Shown: one piece after another, positions 45,909-56,166 of the stretch | How positions within the stretch are numbered: the first letter of the stretch is position 1 | Layout: each line of letters opens with the position of its first letter | Assembly: GCA_022376465.1 (NCBI GenBank) | Contig: JACDTU010000002.1 | Location: 682,001-746,000, forward strand | Direction: 5' to 3' | DNA from: Cubamyces lactineus | Lineage: Eukaryota; Basidiomycota; Agaricomycetes; Polyporales; Polyporaceae | DNA length: 64,000 nucleotides | Translations under genes and position numbers: made by a program | The notes under the pieces: model-generated | Told to the model about the DNA's origin: nothing | Seen by the model: the letters and a program-made list of their open reading frames with translations, nothing else | Database searches by the model: none

Positions 45909-47948
45909 ATGCCTGTTTCTTCGGATATCCTTAATCTGTATATTTGGCTATATCGAGGAACAGTCTCAAATGTCCCCATGCGCTACGAGGCCGCGGCAGA
46001 CGAAACTATAGGCGATTTCATGAAAGCTCTATGCGGTCCAATCGATTGTTATATTGAAGAAGTCTGCCTCTATAAGGTATGACATTCCTATATCTATTTC
46101 ATAGGCTCTCGTATTCACGCCTGCATCGCCCGAAAGCCACGTCAGTTGCTGTTGTCCACTCCGCAAGGCCGAAAGGATCTCTTACAGCGCTTGGAGCGAA
46201 ATGACGGCACTTTAGCAGCCTTCTGCGAATCCGTGCCGGTGAATCGATACACACATGCTGTGTCGTCGCTATTCCCCTCTCTGGTGCGGCAGTCTACAGC
46301 AACGGCTTTGGTTTTACAAGCGCCACCCCGAGGTCCGCCTACCCGGAACGTCCAGCCAGCCTCAGATGACGAGGACAATCGGGAGGATGGACGGGACGCT
46401 ATATCAATCTTGGCCAATAGTGCGTTCCCCTCACCCTCAACACGGCAATCTATTTAACCTAGTTGCAGTATTTGTTAAATCTACCAGGTTGACAGATCGC
46501 TCATCGCCCTCGGTCAGTGCGCAGCCCTCCAACTATGCCATACGCCAGATGAGCGATGCTCCCATTCTTGATGGCCGGTACGCCTCGCATAACATTCCCC
46601 GAGTGGCCGCACCGGTCGAGATCTACCATCCTGCCTTCGCGATCTTCCTTGGACATGCCAACGATCCCATTTTGTCAGTGCCGGACGACATAGTGAAAAC
46701 CACGGCCCAGTTCATGCTCTCCCAATCTCAGATAGCGACAGCAGAGAACCAGCGCACAAACACCCGTCTGCACCTCGGCAACCTGCTCGGAATACCCGCT
46801 ATACAGAATCTCAATCGGAATCGGACGTCATCTGATCACATCATTACAATCCCAGCGGAGGAGAAGATATGTGAGCAGGCTGCGCTCGCGATAGTTGAAG
46901 AGAAGGGTGAGCTCGGTACGAGCGGCGAGCCATCCGTTCAAGGCTCATTCTCTTACTATGAGTTTTGGAATGACGCTGATAGGCCGGTGCGTCGCGAGTT
47001 ACATACGATCTCTTTCAATCTATTGATACCATCCCCGAATCGTAGAAACTCCTCCAGGCATGCTCTTGTCCATCCTTCATAATTTCTGTTGCTGGTCCAT
47101 GGCTGGTCATATGCGGCGCTATCTATACCAGTCTTCCCATCGTACATCGCCTCACCGACTACATCTGGCTGGGATACGGCCGTGCCATCGATGATGCTCA
47201 CGTACTTCGCGTCGCTCGTATCCTCTACGCTCTTCGTCTGGGAATGCAGAGCTTGAAGACATACTATGAAACTCTGGAATACGATCCAGAGGACACAACA
47301 AGCAGGTACTTTCCACTGGCAACTTCATATGTGCAACCCAACGGAGAGAAGGTCGAATTCAAGTACAATGCTCCACTCAAGGTCGGCGACCTGTCGTGCG
47401 TTACCTACCTCGCCACCGACTGCAGAGATCCCCAACGCAAGTTCATCGTCAAGTTCGTGGAGCGATACGGCGAGAAGGCTCACAAGCTCCTTGCGGAGAA
47501 TCAGCTCGCACCAGACCTGCTCTACTATGGCGATGTCTGGACGATCCCCGAGGCAGCGAGAGGCAGCAGGCCACGGCAGATGGTCGTGATGGAGTACATA
47601 CGAGGGAGAACTGCCGCAGAACTGAAGGAGGTTCCACAATGCGTTCGCGATGCTGTCAAGCGCGCGCTGGGACTGCTGCACGAGAAGAAGATGGTCCATG
47701 GGGACATCCGGTTACCCAACGTCATGATCCAGGACTGCGACGAGGGTGAAGAGGGAGACGGGGACGCTGCTGACGGCGGAGACAAGCTGGCCGATCGGGT
47801 TAGGCTCATCGACTTCGACTGGGCAGGCGATGAGGGTACGGTGAGATACCCACATTTTCTTTCGCGGCAAGGGCGGGTGGCAGGGGTGGAGGACTATGGG
47901 TTCATTCTTGCAGCACATGATGATGCTATGGTGCGCAAACTCCTGTGA
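45909..47948 (+). CDS. Crinkler-like N-terminus fused to a kinase-like domain
   Basis: Five exons: 45909-46076, 46105-46140, 46188-46419, 46469-46986, 47046-47948, giving 618 residues. The first 90 residues (LNLYIWLYRGT, DETIGDFMKALCGPI, EEVCLYK) resemble the ubiquitin-like header of Crinkler (CRN) proteins in spacing, but weakly. A middle region follows (FSYYEFWNDADRP, IISVAGPWLVICGAI, LTDYIWLGYGR) that in basidiomycetes precedes the kinase-like part. The kinase-like domain has VKF with Lys about 454, hinge MVVMEYIRGR, a catalytic-loop variant HGD (Asp about 538) and DFD in place of DFG (Asp about 574), followed by WAGDEGTVRYP. CRN-type proteins occur in oomycetes and fungi, where they are linked to inter-organism conflict. 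An earlier in-frame ATG at 45813 would add 32 residues. Substrate and activity are unknown. Confidence 0.7.
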
Positions 47949-48660
47949 GCTTGTCACGCCCCACCAGTCAGTACACATCGTGTACCGGACTCTACGGTCT
48001 CTTGTTCGACTCGCGAGCAGATGGCGCAGATGTCCTACCTTCATGCTATAATACCCGCAGTGATACATACCCCTCATTCGATATCCACGAGTAATACACC
48101 AGATACACCAGGCGAATTGTGATCGACGTCAATCATGAGCCACAATACTGTCCTACAGCAAGTTGCTTCACGCCAAGAGGTTCGCGCTCTGTTCACCGCC
48201 CCAAAGTGCTACGCAGGTGTTGTAAGCCCTATGGTTGTTCACGAGCGTATCCATCCAAGGAATGATTCGCACGTTCTCAGCGTGGCGTATTAGGCAGAGA
48301 CTTTCACAGCGAGGTCGAAAGCGTTACTGATCTTACATGCCTGCGCATCTCAGCGCCCTGCGCCGCAAGCCCCGCGCCTGGAGAATTCGGATGGCACCCA
48401 CCGTGACAACTGTACGGCACCGTCCCCCCGCAGCAGCCCTAGGTAGCCTTCGGTGGCGGATCGCAGCCAGCGCGAGCACGAGGTCCGCTCGTTCTCATGA
48501 TCCCATGCGTATGTCAAGGAATCCATGGGCGGATCTCTGCGCGGGCTGTAACGTCATGCCGCCAGCCCTCGTGAGCCAACACATATATGTGTACTGCGTC
48601 CCAGGGCTATCATGTTCAGAGTTCGAGGTTTCGCCAGGGACACAGTGTCGCGCGTTCACG

Positions 48661-48690
48661 TCCACGTCCACGTCCACGTCCACGTCCACG
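48661..48690. repeat. Hexanucleotide tandem repeat, (TCCACG)5
   Basis: Five perfect units plus degenerate flanks. It lies outside any supported gene. Confidence 0.9.
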
Positions 48691-49030
48691 CTCAGCCGCT
48701 GTGAGGAAGTGTTCGCGAATCTGATGGGAAGCGACGCAGCGTGCAGCAGGGAAGGAACGTCCCCGGGCGATATATCCCTCCGGAGCTATCTCTGCGGAAC
48801 CTATAAGAAACACTTCTCATCTTCTCATGGTGATTGTAGTAGAGGTCAAACACGAACCTCGCGACGGCTCGACCCGCTGATTGCACATACCACACTGGGT
48901 ACTTAGCATGTCTTCGGGCGTCCCGACTCCCGAGCCATCGTCCCTATCGCGAGTTCCCTCAGGCACGTTGGGTGTTCGACCAGGGCGTTCTCAGCAGTGA
49001 TGCATGTTCGCGAGCGTGATGAATGACGAC

Positions 49031-49046
49031 GCGGTATAAATACCGC
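49031..49046 (+). promoter_or_regulatory. TATA-like element inside a perfect inverted repeat
   Basis: GCGGTAT-AA-ATACCGC: 7-base arms around a 2-base spacer, containing TATAAATA. No coding gene follows within 700 bases on the plus strand, so any transcript would be non-coding. Confidence 0.3.
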
Positions 49047-49766
49047 ACGGAAGCTATACTACTGTGCCCTGGAAGTTCGGCCTAATTGCAGCTGGCAGGG
49101 GGTTCGCATCACCGCGCGCTATGGTATTGTTAGCCAGTCAGTGACTTCGACGCGGACAGGCTGGCTCAATTGCGTCTCGCGATCGAGAAGCGTCCCAGAG
49201 CTTCGCAGATGTGTCCTGCTCTTCGACAAGGGAAACGTGTCAGGACCACTCGCAATCTTCCAGCCGCCAGATGCAAGATGTGTACTCACAGTACGTCACG
49301 TCCACAGCCGGTCCGCGGACTCCATGCAAGCGGCTCTAAACATCGATATCTTCTGAGCATGTTCGGCTTGCGCATAGATCCTCGCGGCTAGCTCAAGACA
49401 GAGTAGCGCACAACGCCACGCAGTCCACAACGAGTCGTGACCGATATTTCACACTCTATTATGGAGTATCCATCCAAGCCCAAGTCTATTACGCGTCAAA
49501 ATCCAGAGGGTATGGTACAACAAGTGCAGATAGATATACGCCGAGTCCGCACCGCGAGTCGTCGGGCGCGGGGAGCGATGTGTCGGAAGTCGGTGTCGCG
49601 ACTGGCCATAGAGGCATGTATGTATGCATGCAAGCAAGAATCGGCCGTGCTCGAGCTCGACGGGCGAGCACGGAGGGGGTCGTGGGTCGATGTCGTGAGC
49701 GCATCTCGTGAAGAGGAGTGGACAAGACAAGGGAGAGGGAGGCGAGCGAGACTCGGAGACCGGTCC

Positions 49767-52326
49767 CTACAGCACGTATCGGTAGTCGCGGTTCTGCATG
49801 TCTGTCAAGTCGAGGAACGCCTGTACCGCACGCACATCAGTCCACACTGGTACGGTCACGCAGACCACATCATCTGAAACGTACCTTGTCGACCTTCTTG
49901 TCGACGAGCGAGCCGTCTGGGAGCTTCTCAGTCACGTATACGTCGTCGTAGCGCGTATCGGGGCCCTCGCGCTCGCGGCGCGCGTTCTCCCACGCGAGGT
50001 AGAAGCGCGTCGCGAGCAGGAGCAGTGCGGACACCGCCCAGCAGATCGAGAGGATAAGCCACGGGACATGGTTCCGTGGCTGGTACTTCTTCTCCCAATA
50101 TTGGGGACCCGCTGCGTTACCCACCGCGTACCCAATCATCACAATCGCGTTTGTCGTCAGACCTGTCGGACGAGAGAATGAGTGAGAAGATGGTGAAGAA
50201 GGGGGGAAAGGGCGCACGCTTAGTGTGACCGGCGGTTGTTGAACCGACCCAGGCGAGCATGACGACGAAGGGCGCAATCGATGTAACTGCAAACAATGAA
50301 GGTCAGCACGAACTGAGCAATTGCAGGCAAGCGAGGGACGAAGAAACGCACCCGAGATCCAGTACGAGAACAGGAGTCCGACGCGGTCGCTCGACGGAAG
50401 AGTATTTACGAGGATCGAGCCGAGGATGGCGACACAATAGGCGAGCACGGCCGAGTACGCACGACCATTCTTCCAGTACGTCGCCGAGGTGACGGTGCAG
50501 AAGATGACGATGACTGTAAACGGACCACACACGCACGGAACAGGCGCATGTCTCCGTCAGATCTGCATTTCGGCGGACATAAGAGGATCCAGGAACATAC
50601 TTTCGACGACTCCATCGACGCACCCGAGCAGGGTCGTCTGGAGCGGATTGAACCCAAAGCCTGCCACGATGAGCTGACGTTGGTTACTGAGCTGTGCGCA
50701 CGTCACAAAATGAGTTGACTGCTCTCGACGCGGGCGGTGCAGGACAGCCTACGTACCGAATTCGTGACGTTCCTGGCATTCAAAGAGGGAGATTGAGTTC
50801 CGTCCGCAAATCCGCGCGCGAGATGAGAGAAGCTCACGAGATGGCAGAGAAGAAGAAGAACAGCCACGTTTTCGGGTCCTTCAGGCACTCGACGAACCTA
50901 GTGCGAAACGCATCAGCAATGCGTCCCACTCAACACCGCCCTCCTGTCTTCTGAAGGAAGACTCACTGCTCGACTTTGAAGTGCTTGTTCTCGACACCGG
51001 CCTGGTTGACCTTGATTCGCTCAATGGCGATCACGCGCTCCTCGGGGGTGAGGAACCACGCGTTGGCGGGGGAGTCGGGGAAGAAGAACCTACGTAATCC
51101 TCATATGAGCACACCCACACGAGGCAGTCGGGCAGCGCGAGCGCGGAAAGACGCATACCAGAAGAGGATAGCGACAACGAAGGTTATGATACCGGTGATA
51201 ATCATGAGCCTGTCAGATGAGCGGTTGAGTGAGAGTCAGTGTCATCGGCAGTATTATCCCCGAAACTGACCATTGCCACGCCTCAAGCACTGTGGAGTTG
51301 ATGTGGAGGGTGCCATACGCGACAAGGCCGAGCAGGATGATAGCGGCGCCGTTCATCAAGACTATTGAGGCGTTAGCTAGGATCTCATCGAGTATACCTG
51401 TGAAAAATCGTACACCAGTAGCCCACACGTTGAGTCTGCTCCTGACGAGTGTAGAACATGGACGTCACGATCATGAACCCGGGCGTGATTGCGCCCTCGC
51501 AGATACCAAGGAATGCGCGACATGCGAAGAACCCGCCAAAGTTTGTTGCCGCGGCATGGCAGAGCAGAGCGATCGCCCAAATGAGGATATTGAGGCTGGG
51601 AACATAGAATAGCTGTCAGGAGTTGCTGTCGCGCGGATGGACAGATACGCGGCGTGTGTTTCGACGTGACGTACCTCATCCACTTGCCAACCGGGAGGTA
51701 CTGAAGCGCGAGATTTTGTGGCCATTCGAACCCCAGGAAAAAGAGGTAGAAGATGGTTCCGAGCCAGTTGAACTGGGACTGAGTTATATGGTGCTTAGGG
51801 CTCGTCCTAGAAGCCGATGCCAAAGGTACATGTTAGGTTCGCGCCCCTGGACCAAGTTTAGATCGAGCCTTGAGAAAAAGGCACGCACAGAAGGCCGAGA
51901 ACTGCAGACTGCCCAAGCGTGGTTTTATCGGCGAACTGCATCCTAGAGAGAGAAGCACCGCAGTCAAAACTCGGTCCGTTGGTAGCCGAACCCGAAAGTG
52001 ACAAACATGTAGAGGACTGCGGGTGGAAATGAAGGTCAGGACTGGGCAAGGCAAGGTCTAGGGGCTGCGCGCGACTTACTGCACATGAGAGGCATGAGAT
52101 GCCAGTCAATCTTCCTCCTGTATGTTCATCAGCACATTTCCTCGTGTATATCACACGGCGCATAGGACACATACCGAACGCGTGCTGCCTCTGCGGGGTC
52201 GAGAACGAAGTCCTTGCCCGCGGTGAGCTCTGCAGCGACATCGACGTCCTGGGTAGCAATGTGGGGTTTGGTGGTCTCGTCGACGCTGCGCTTCTCTATT
52301 GAGCTATCGGACTCCATTGCGACCAT
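49767..52326 (-). CDS. MFS permease, allantoate permease (Dal5/ACS) family
   Basis: Sixteen exons: 52326-52175, 52117-52080, 52016-52007, 51942-51889, 51806-51675, 51595-51414, 51361-51271, 51209-51159, 51089-50967, 50897-50838, 50772-50757, 50691-50601, 50513-50352, 50286-50230, 50162-49885, 49820-49767. All phases agree, giving 516 residues. Two are microexons of 10 and 16 bases. The family signature is clear: RKIDWHLMPLMC before the first helix, QFADKTTLGQSAVLG, WLGTIFYLFFLGFEWPQNLA, then FFFPDSPANAWFLTPEER in the central loop, and the end DMQNRDYRYVL. About twelve hydrophobic helices are present. These anion:cation symporters take up small organic anions (allantoate, nicotinate, pantothenate, biotin precursors); the substrate here is undetermined. 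A second ATG nine bases downstream (MESDSS) is an equally good start. Confidence 0.92.
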
Positions 52327-54480
52327 AGCCAGGGCCTGTCAGACAAGGAACAGAGCGTCTTGCGGGGTACTATGGGCTGCTTGACAGTCAAGGCAAGCAA
52401 AGCCGCGGCGACGGGTGCGAGCGGAGGAAGAGCCGAGTTCAGGGCAAGGGAAGGGAGACGGGGGGCTCGGAGGAGGATATGTTGTATTGATGTGTATATA
52501 TGCAGGCGACGGAGTGAGTAACGCCCCCGTACTCCCTCCGACAGCACCGGGATGAACAACTTGGGTTCCAACCTCCTTCTTGATGACCCTGCGCCTTTGC
52601 TATACAGGCGCCCACGGCGTCTCGCGGACCCTTTTGATTTTGTGCTCTCCGCCGGTCTTGATACGATCGTCTTTTTCATCTCATACATCGTCAATAATGG
52701 CCGACTGCGCCCCGGAATACTTGTCGTCATCATCGGTTTTCGCCCTGAACGCAAGTCATCCTCACCAGCCGTCGACACAGCACTAGTTCCCGTACGGCAG
52801 CCGTCTTCGAAGTTCGCTGCCAGTCTAGTGTTATTCTTAGCTACCTGCAGTGCACCGCCCGAATAGACACGTCTGTCGCCCAGTTCACGACAACGCATAA
52901 TATCCCGCCAAAGACTTCCAATGGCAGAATTATCAAGTAACACTCTTACCCTCTCGCGGCTTCCGAACAGTGCGCGTTGAATCTGTCTCAATCTTGCGAC
53001 GAAGTTCGATGTTCGGTCGCAAGTCTCTTGCAACTTCCATCACCGCCCAAGGTTTCGATTCTCCAAGGATTCAAGCAAAATCATTTTTGATCACCGGCCA
53101 ACCCCGGGGACATCTCACGCGCGTATACGTACCGTATGATGAAGCACGATAGAACGCTTGATACCGCACCGTACCGCACGATGCGTCTCGTATCGCATCG
53201 CAATCCTCCAGGTACGCGCCCGTGGCAGGGACGAGCACCGCAACGATCCGCACTGCGGACGAATGGGAGGTGCTCGTCCCAGGCTTTGTGGATGCTAGTG
53301 AGAACGCCGGCAGCCGTTCGCTCGCCTCTCCATCCGTTCCACCTTCTAGCATCTGCTGGCGCGGCGAGCTTCCATCTGAGCGACTCAGTGAGTAGGGTGC
53401 GTGCGCATTCCGGCCCGCATAAACGGCAAGTCGGGCTGGAAGACGTCTCCTCAACGACGATAGACGCATGATGCGTCTTTCGGCTACCAACACAATACCC
53501 CGAGATACCATTCACGGCATTTCTGAAACCACGGTCCCTCTCCCACCATGGATGCGTCTTGTCCATACGCGGCGACGCCCCGGATCTGTGTCCCTGGCCG
53601 AGGACCAAAGAGTCCTCAGTCGACCATGTCAGTGATACCAATCTCAGCCTCCTGCTCAAAGCAATACGAGTGCTTCGAGTTCTCCTGTCCGCCCCTCGGA
53701 CTTCGACGTGCCTCAATGCCGCTGCTGACCGAGCCCTACGGCAACGTCTGTCCAGTCAGCATGTACAGCTACACGGACGTCTGAGAGGCTTCTCGCGGCG
53801 GCGGCACGCTTCCTTTTCGCGCCGGGTCAAGTCATGAATGTATGGCGTTGACACGCTGTACAGCAATCGCAACTTACTTGCGGCCGTAGTCGATGGTCTG
53901 TAGCTAATGAGCTCTGCGCATCCGATTTCGACTCCGGGGTTGCCGATCTGGTCGTTGGTCAAAATGAAAACGCCGGGCGCTTGGGACGGACATGAGCGAG
54001 CTGCAGCTCGAATTCGAATTCGCAGGAAGCGGCGGAGAAAGGCGGACGATCGGCCGGCGGTGCTTACTAGCCTACCCTGAGGCTGCGCTATGCACGTCCG
54101 CACTGTCAACGCCGTAGACTGAAAGCGCAACTCAGGGGTATGAACTTGCAGGGATCGTCCAGCCGCAGTGAACGTTCGAATGCGAATGGTGGCAATATTG
54201 CTGTTCACCACGCGTGAACAGTGTGGTGACCGAACGAACCGTCTTCGCATGAACGCTGTCATCTGTGGACTACCTTGTCTTGGAAAAAATCATGGGCACG
54301 TCATATTGAGGTAAACCTGAGGTGCATAGAACAGATGTGGGGTAAAGAATAAAGAATGTGGACAGTCAGAAGAAACATAGTGCTGTGTGGGAGCGTCCGC
54401 GATAGTGTCCGAGGTGGAACTGCATGCCGAGCGAGCGATACGCTCTGCGATGAACAATCCACCGGCACACGGTCAAAGAA
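52327..54480. other. 2.1-kb region with no firm gene
   Basis: It contains overlapping open frames on both strands (for example 52296-53033 and 53071-53511 minus) with no shared motif or splice logic. The one better candidate, a short ORF at 53548, is listed separately. The sequence includes repeated GATGCGTC words near 53177, 53465 and 53549. Confidence 0.45.
53548..53784 (+). CDS. Candidate small Cys-containing protein (78 residues)
   Basis: The ATG sits in an ideal context (CCCACCATGG). The 78-codon frame uses mostly C/G-ending codons, like real genes here. It has six cysteines and a C-terminal Tyr-rich end (VCPVSMYSYTDV). No signal peptide or known fold. It may be a single-exon small gene, one exon of a larger one, or chance. 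I could not join it to neighbouring exons. Confidence 0.3.
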   Translation: MDASCPYAATPRICVPGRGPKSPQSTMSVIPISASCSKQYECFEFSCPPLGLRRASMPLLTEPYGNVCPVSMYSYTDV

Positions 54481-55485
54481 TCATCGTCCGCTCGGGAGAC
54501 GAGTAGGGATCCAGCCCGGAGGATGATACAAGCTCGAGTTCCTCCACGCCGGCCTCTCCTGGTTCGCAGGTGTCGCCGAGGGGATCAGCACACCCGCAGT
54601 TCCCACTTCCGAGGGTTGATGCCATGCCAGCGGCGCCGTTCCCGGCGGGGACGCACCTCGGACAGCAGCGGATGGAGCAGCGGCACCGACAGGGACTCCA
54701 GTCGCAGCGGTCTCCCCGGTGTACAACCCTAACGCGCTCGGCGCTGCGATCCCAGTGGGGACGGAGATCGAAGCCCCGGGCACAGGACCAGGCTTCGGCG
54801 CGGATGCCGCGGATCTGTGTCCCATGCGTAGGTATGACGAGGAGGAAGGCAGCAGAGGCGGCGGTAACGGCGAAGATATAGCTTGCGAGGAGTGACAACC
54901 TAGATCTCTGCATGTCCCTACACGCAGCGCTGCGCTGAGCGGTTGGGGTGAGGGGGTATGGGGGCCAACATAGCAGGTGCTGTTCATGGGCCGACAACCT
55001 GGCCAGATGACCTCGTTCAGCCCGCAGCACGGGTAGAACCTCCCAGGGAATAGCTGCGTCGTGCCCCTGAAGTAAACTGATACGGGGTCAGCGTGGGCGA
55101 CGACGCACTCTTGCGTGCTGCGCCCGTTGCGGGTGTCGTACCACGCGTGGCACCGCGCACAGTGCATGTAGTACAGGCGTTCCTGAGCGCGGTATGCCCC
55201 ACTGAAATCGAACCCGAGCCCAGCAAGCATGAGCGCGAAAATATGCAGGAAGTTTCGGTTTGCCGGAAGGTCCGCGAACGCGGCTAGGACGACATCGCTG
55301 ACGTTGTTGAGGTCGCCGCGGTGGGCTGCGAAGCGCAAGGTTTCGAGGATCGCGTCGATGGAGAGTAAACCTTGTCCAGGCAAGAACGAGATGTCCGAGA
55401 TGTTCGAAAGTAATGAGGAGGATATCGAAGACGGGCTGCTACTCGCCGTCGAGGGCAATTGGGACGGGCTGGGTGAACTTGACAT
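54481..55485 (-). CDS. Hypothetical protein with a Cys/His cluster (putative zinc-binding)
   Basis: A single ORF of 334 residues. After a Ser-rich start and a helical region (LLSIDAILETLRFAAHRG) comes a cluster at about residues 105-180: MHCARCHAWYD (CxxC), ECVVAH (CxxxH), YPCCGLNEV and WPGC...CYVGPH. This arrangement recalls an uncharacterised fungal domain in which CxxC, CxxxH, CC and CxxxH ligands bind zinc; that is recall, not a search. The last 150 residues are Pro/Ala/Ser-rich and poorly conserved in look. A possible short intron (GTAGGG...ATCTAG near 54910) could change the tail. The adjoining frame there encodes a hydrophobic segment, so the C-terminus is uncertain. Confidence 0.6.
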   Translation of the reverse strand: MSSSPSPSQLPSTASSSPSSISSSLLSNISDISFLPGQGLLSIDAILETLRFAAHRGDLNNVSDVVLAAFADLPANRNFLHIFALMLAGLGFDFSGAYRAQERLYYMHCARCHAWYDTRNGRSTQECVVAHADPVSVYFRGTTQLFPGRFYPCCGLNEVIWPGCRPMNSTCYVGPHTPSPQPLSAALRVGTCRDLGCHSSQAISSPLPPPLLPSSSSYLRMGHRSAASAPKPGPVPGASISVPTGIAAPSALGLYTGETAATGVPVGAAAPSAAVRGASPPGTAPLAWHQPSEVGTAGVLIPSATPANQERPAWRNSSLYHPPGWIPTRLPSGR

Positions 55486-56166
55486 GATGCACTCGCCACC
55501 AGAGCAGAGTCTTCCGGTATAAGCTGTAGCTGGCGCAGATAGTGGGTACGGGCATTCAAAGAAGGACAGAGTACCATCTTTTCACCTATACGGCAACCTA
55601 GACGAATGGGCCGTTGGATGATGGGTTGCACTCACCGCTTTGAATCGGGTCTGGCTCACTCGACGAGCCAAGCGACTTCAGCACACGATTTGTCGAGCGG
55701 TTTGGCCGTTTGATACGCCGCCTATAGCACAAGTCTCAAGGGTTATAAGTGTTGCTATAAATGGTAGAGGGCGCACAAAGCCTTGCGATCCAATGAAGAT
55801 CAACTGCACGCTGCAGCTGGCTATAACAGCATCGTCTGCGAGTAAATGCGTCAACGCCTCCCTCGTTCGCACCTTGCTAGTTATGACGGCGATCCATCAA
55901 GAATAGTCAAACGCTTTCACCAAATTGTCTTCTGCTGCATCGCATGAACGACAATCTGACGTTCAGAGTCACAGCACAAAGAAGAGAGCTGAGCCTAAGC
56001 ACATCACAGTCAAGGTCCAAGAGGTACGCGCAGTCTAGCGCCCATCTCGAGGGCGCTCGATGCCAATATAGTATGGGCGCTTGTCGCGGTTCCGCTTGAC
56101 TGCAGACACGACTCAGCTTGAAGTCGTTCAGCGAGCATTGGTACTGAATGCAACCACCATAACACT
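55486..56166. other. Divergent intergenic region
   Basis: Promoter region between the Cys/His-cluster gene (minus) and the myotubularin gene (plus). No gene seen. Confidence 0.5.

Larger units (their letters stand above)
47949..49766. other. 1.8-kb gene-poor stretch
   Basis: No supported coding gene. Frame 48337-48906 is open for 189 codons but has no motif and runs through a hexanucleotide repeat. The stretch holds the 3' flank of the kinase-like gene and of the MFS gene, a TCCACG repeat and an inverted-repeat TATA element. Confidence 0.5.

Noticed and set aside
48337..48906. 189-codon ORF
   Set aside because: Runs through a TCCACG repeat (poly Ser-Thr) and has no motif.
53071..54262. Minus-strand ORFs of 146-211 codons
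   Set aside because: Mutually overlapping frames, no motif, no introns joining them.
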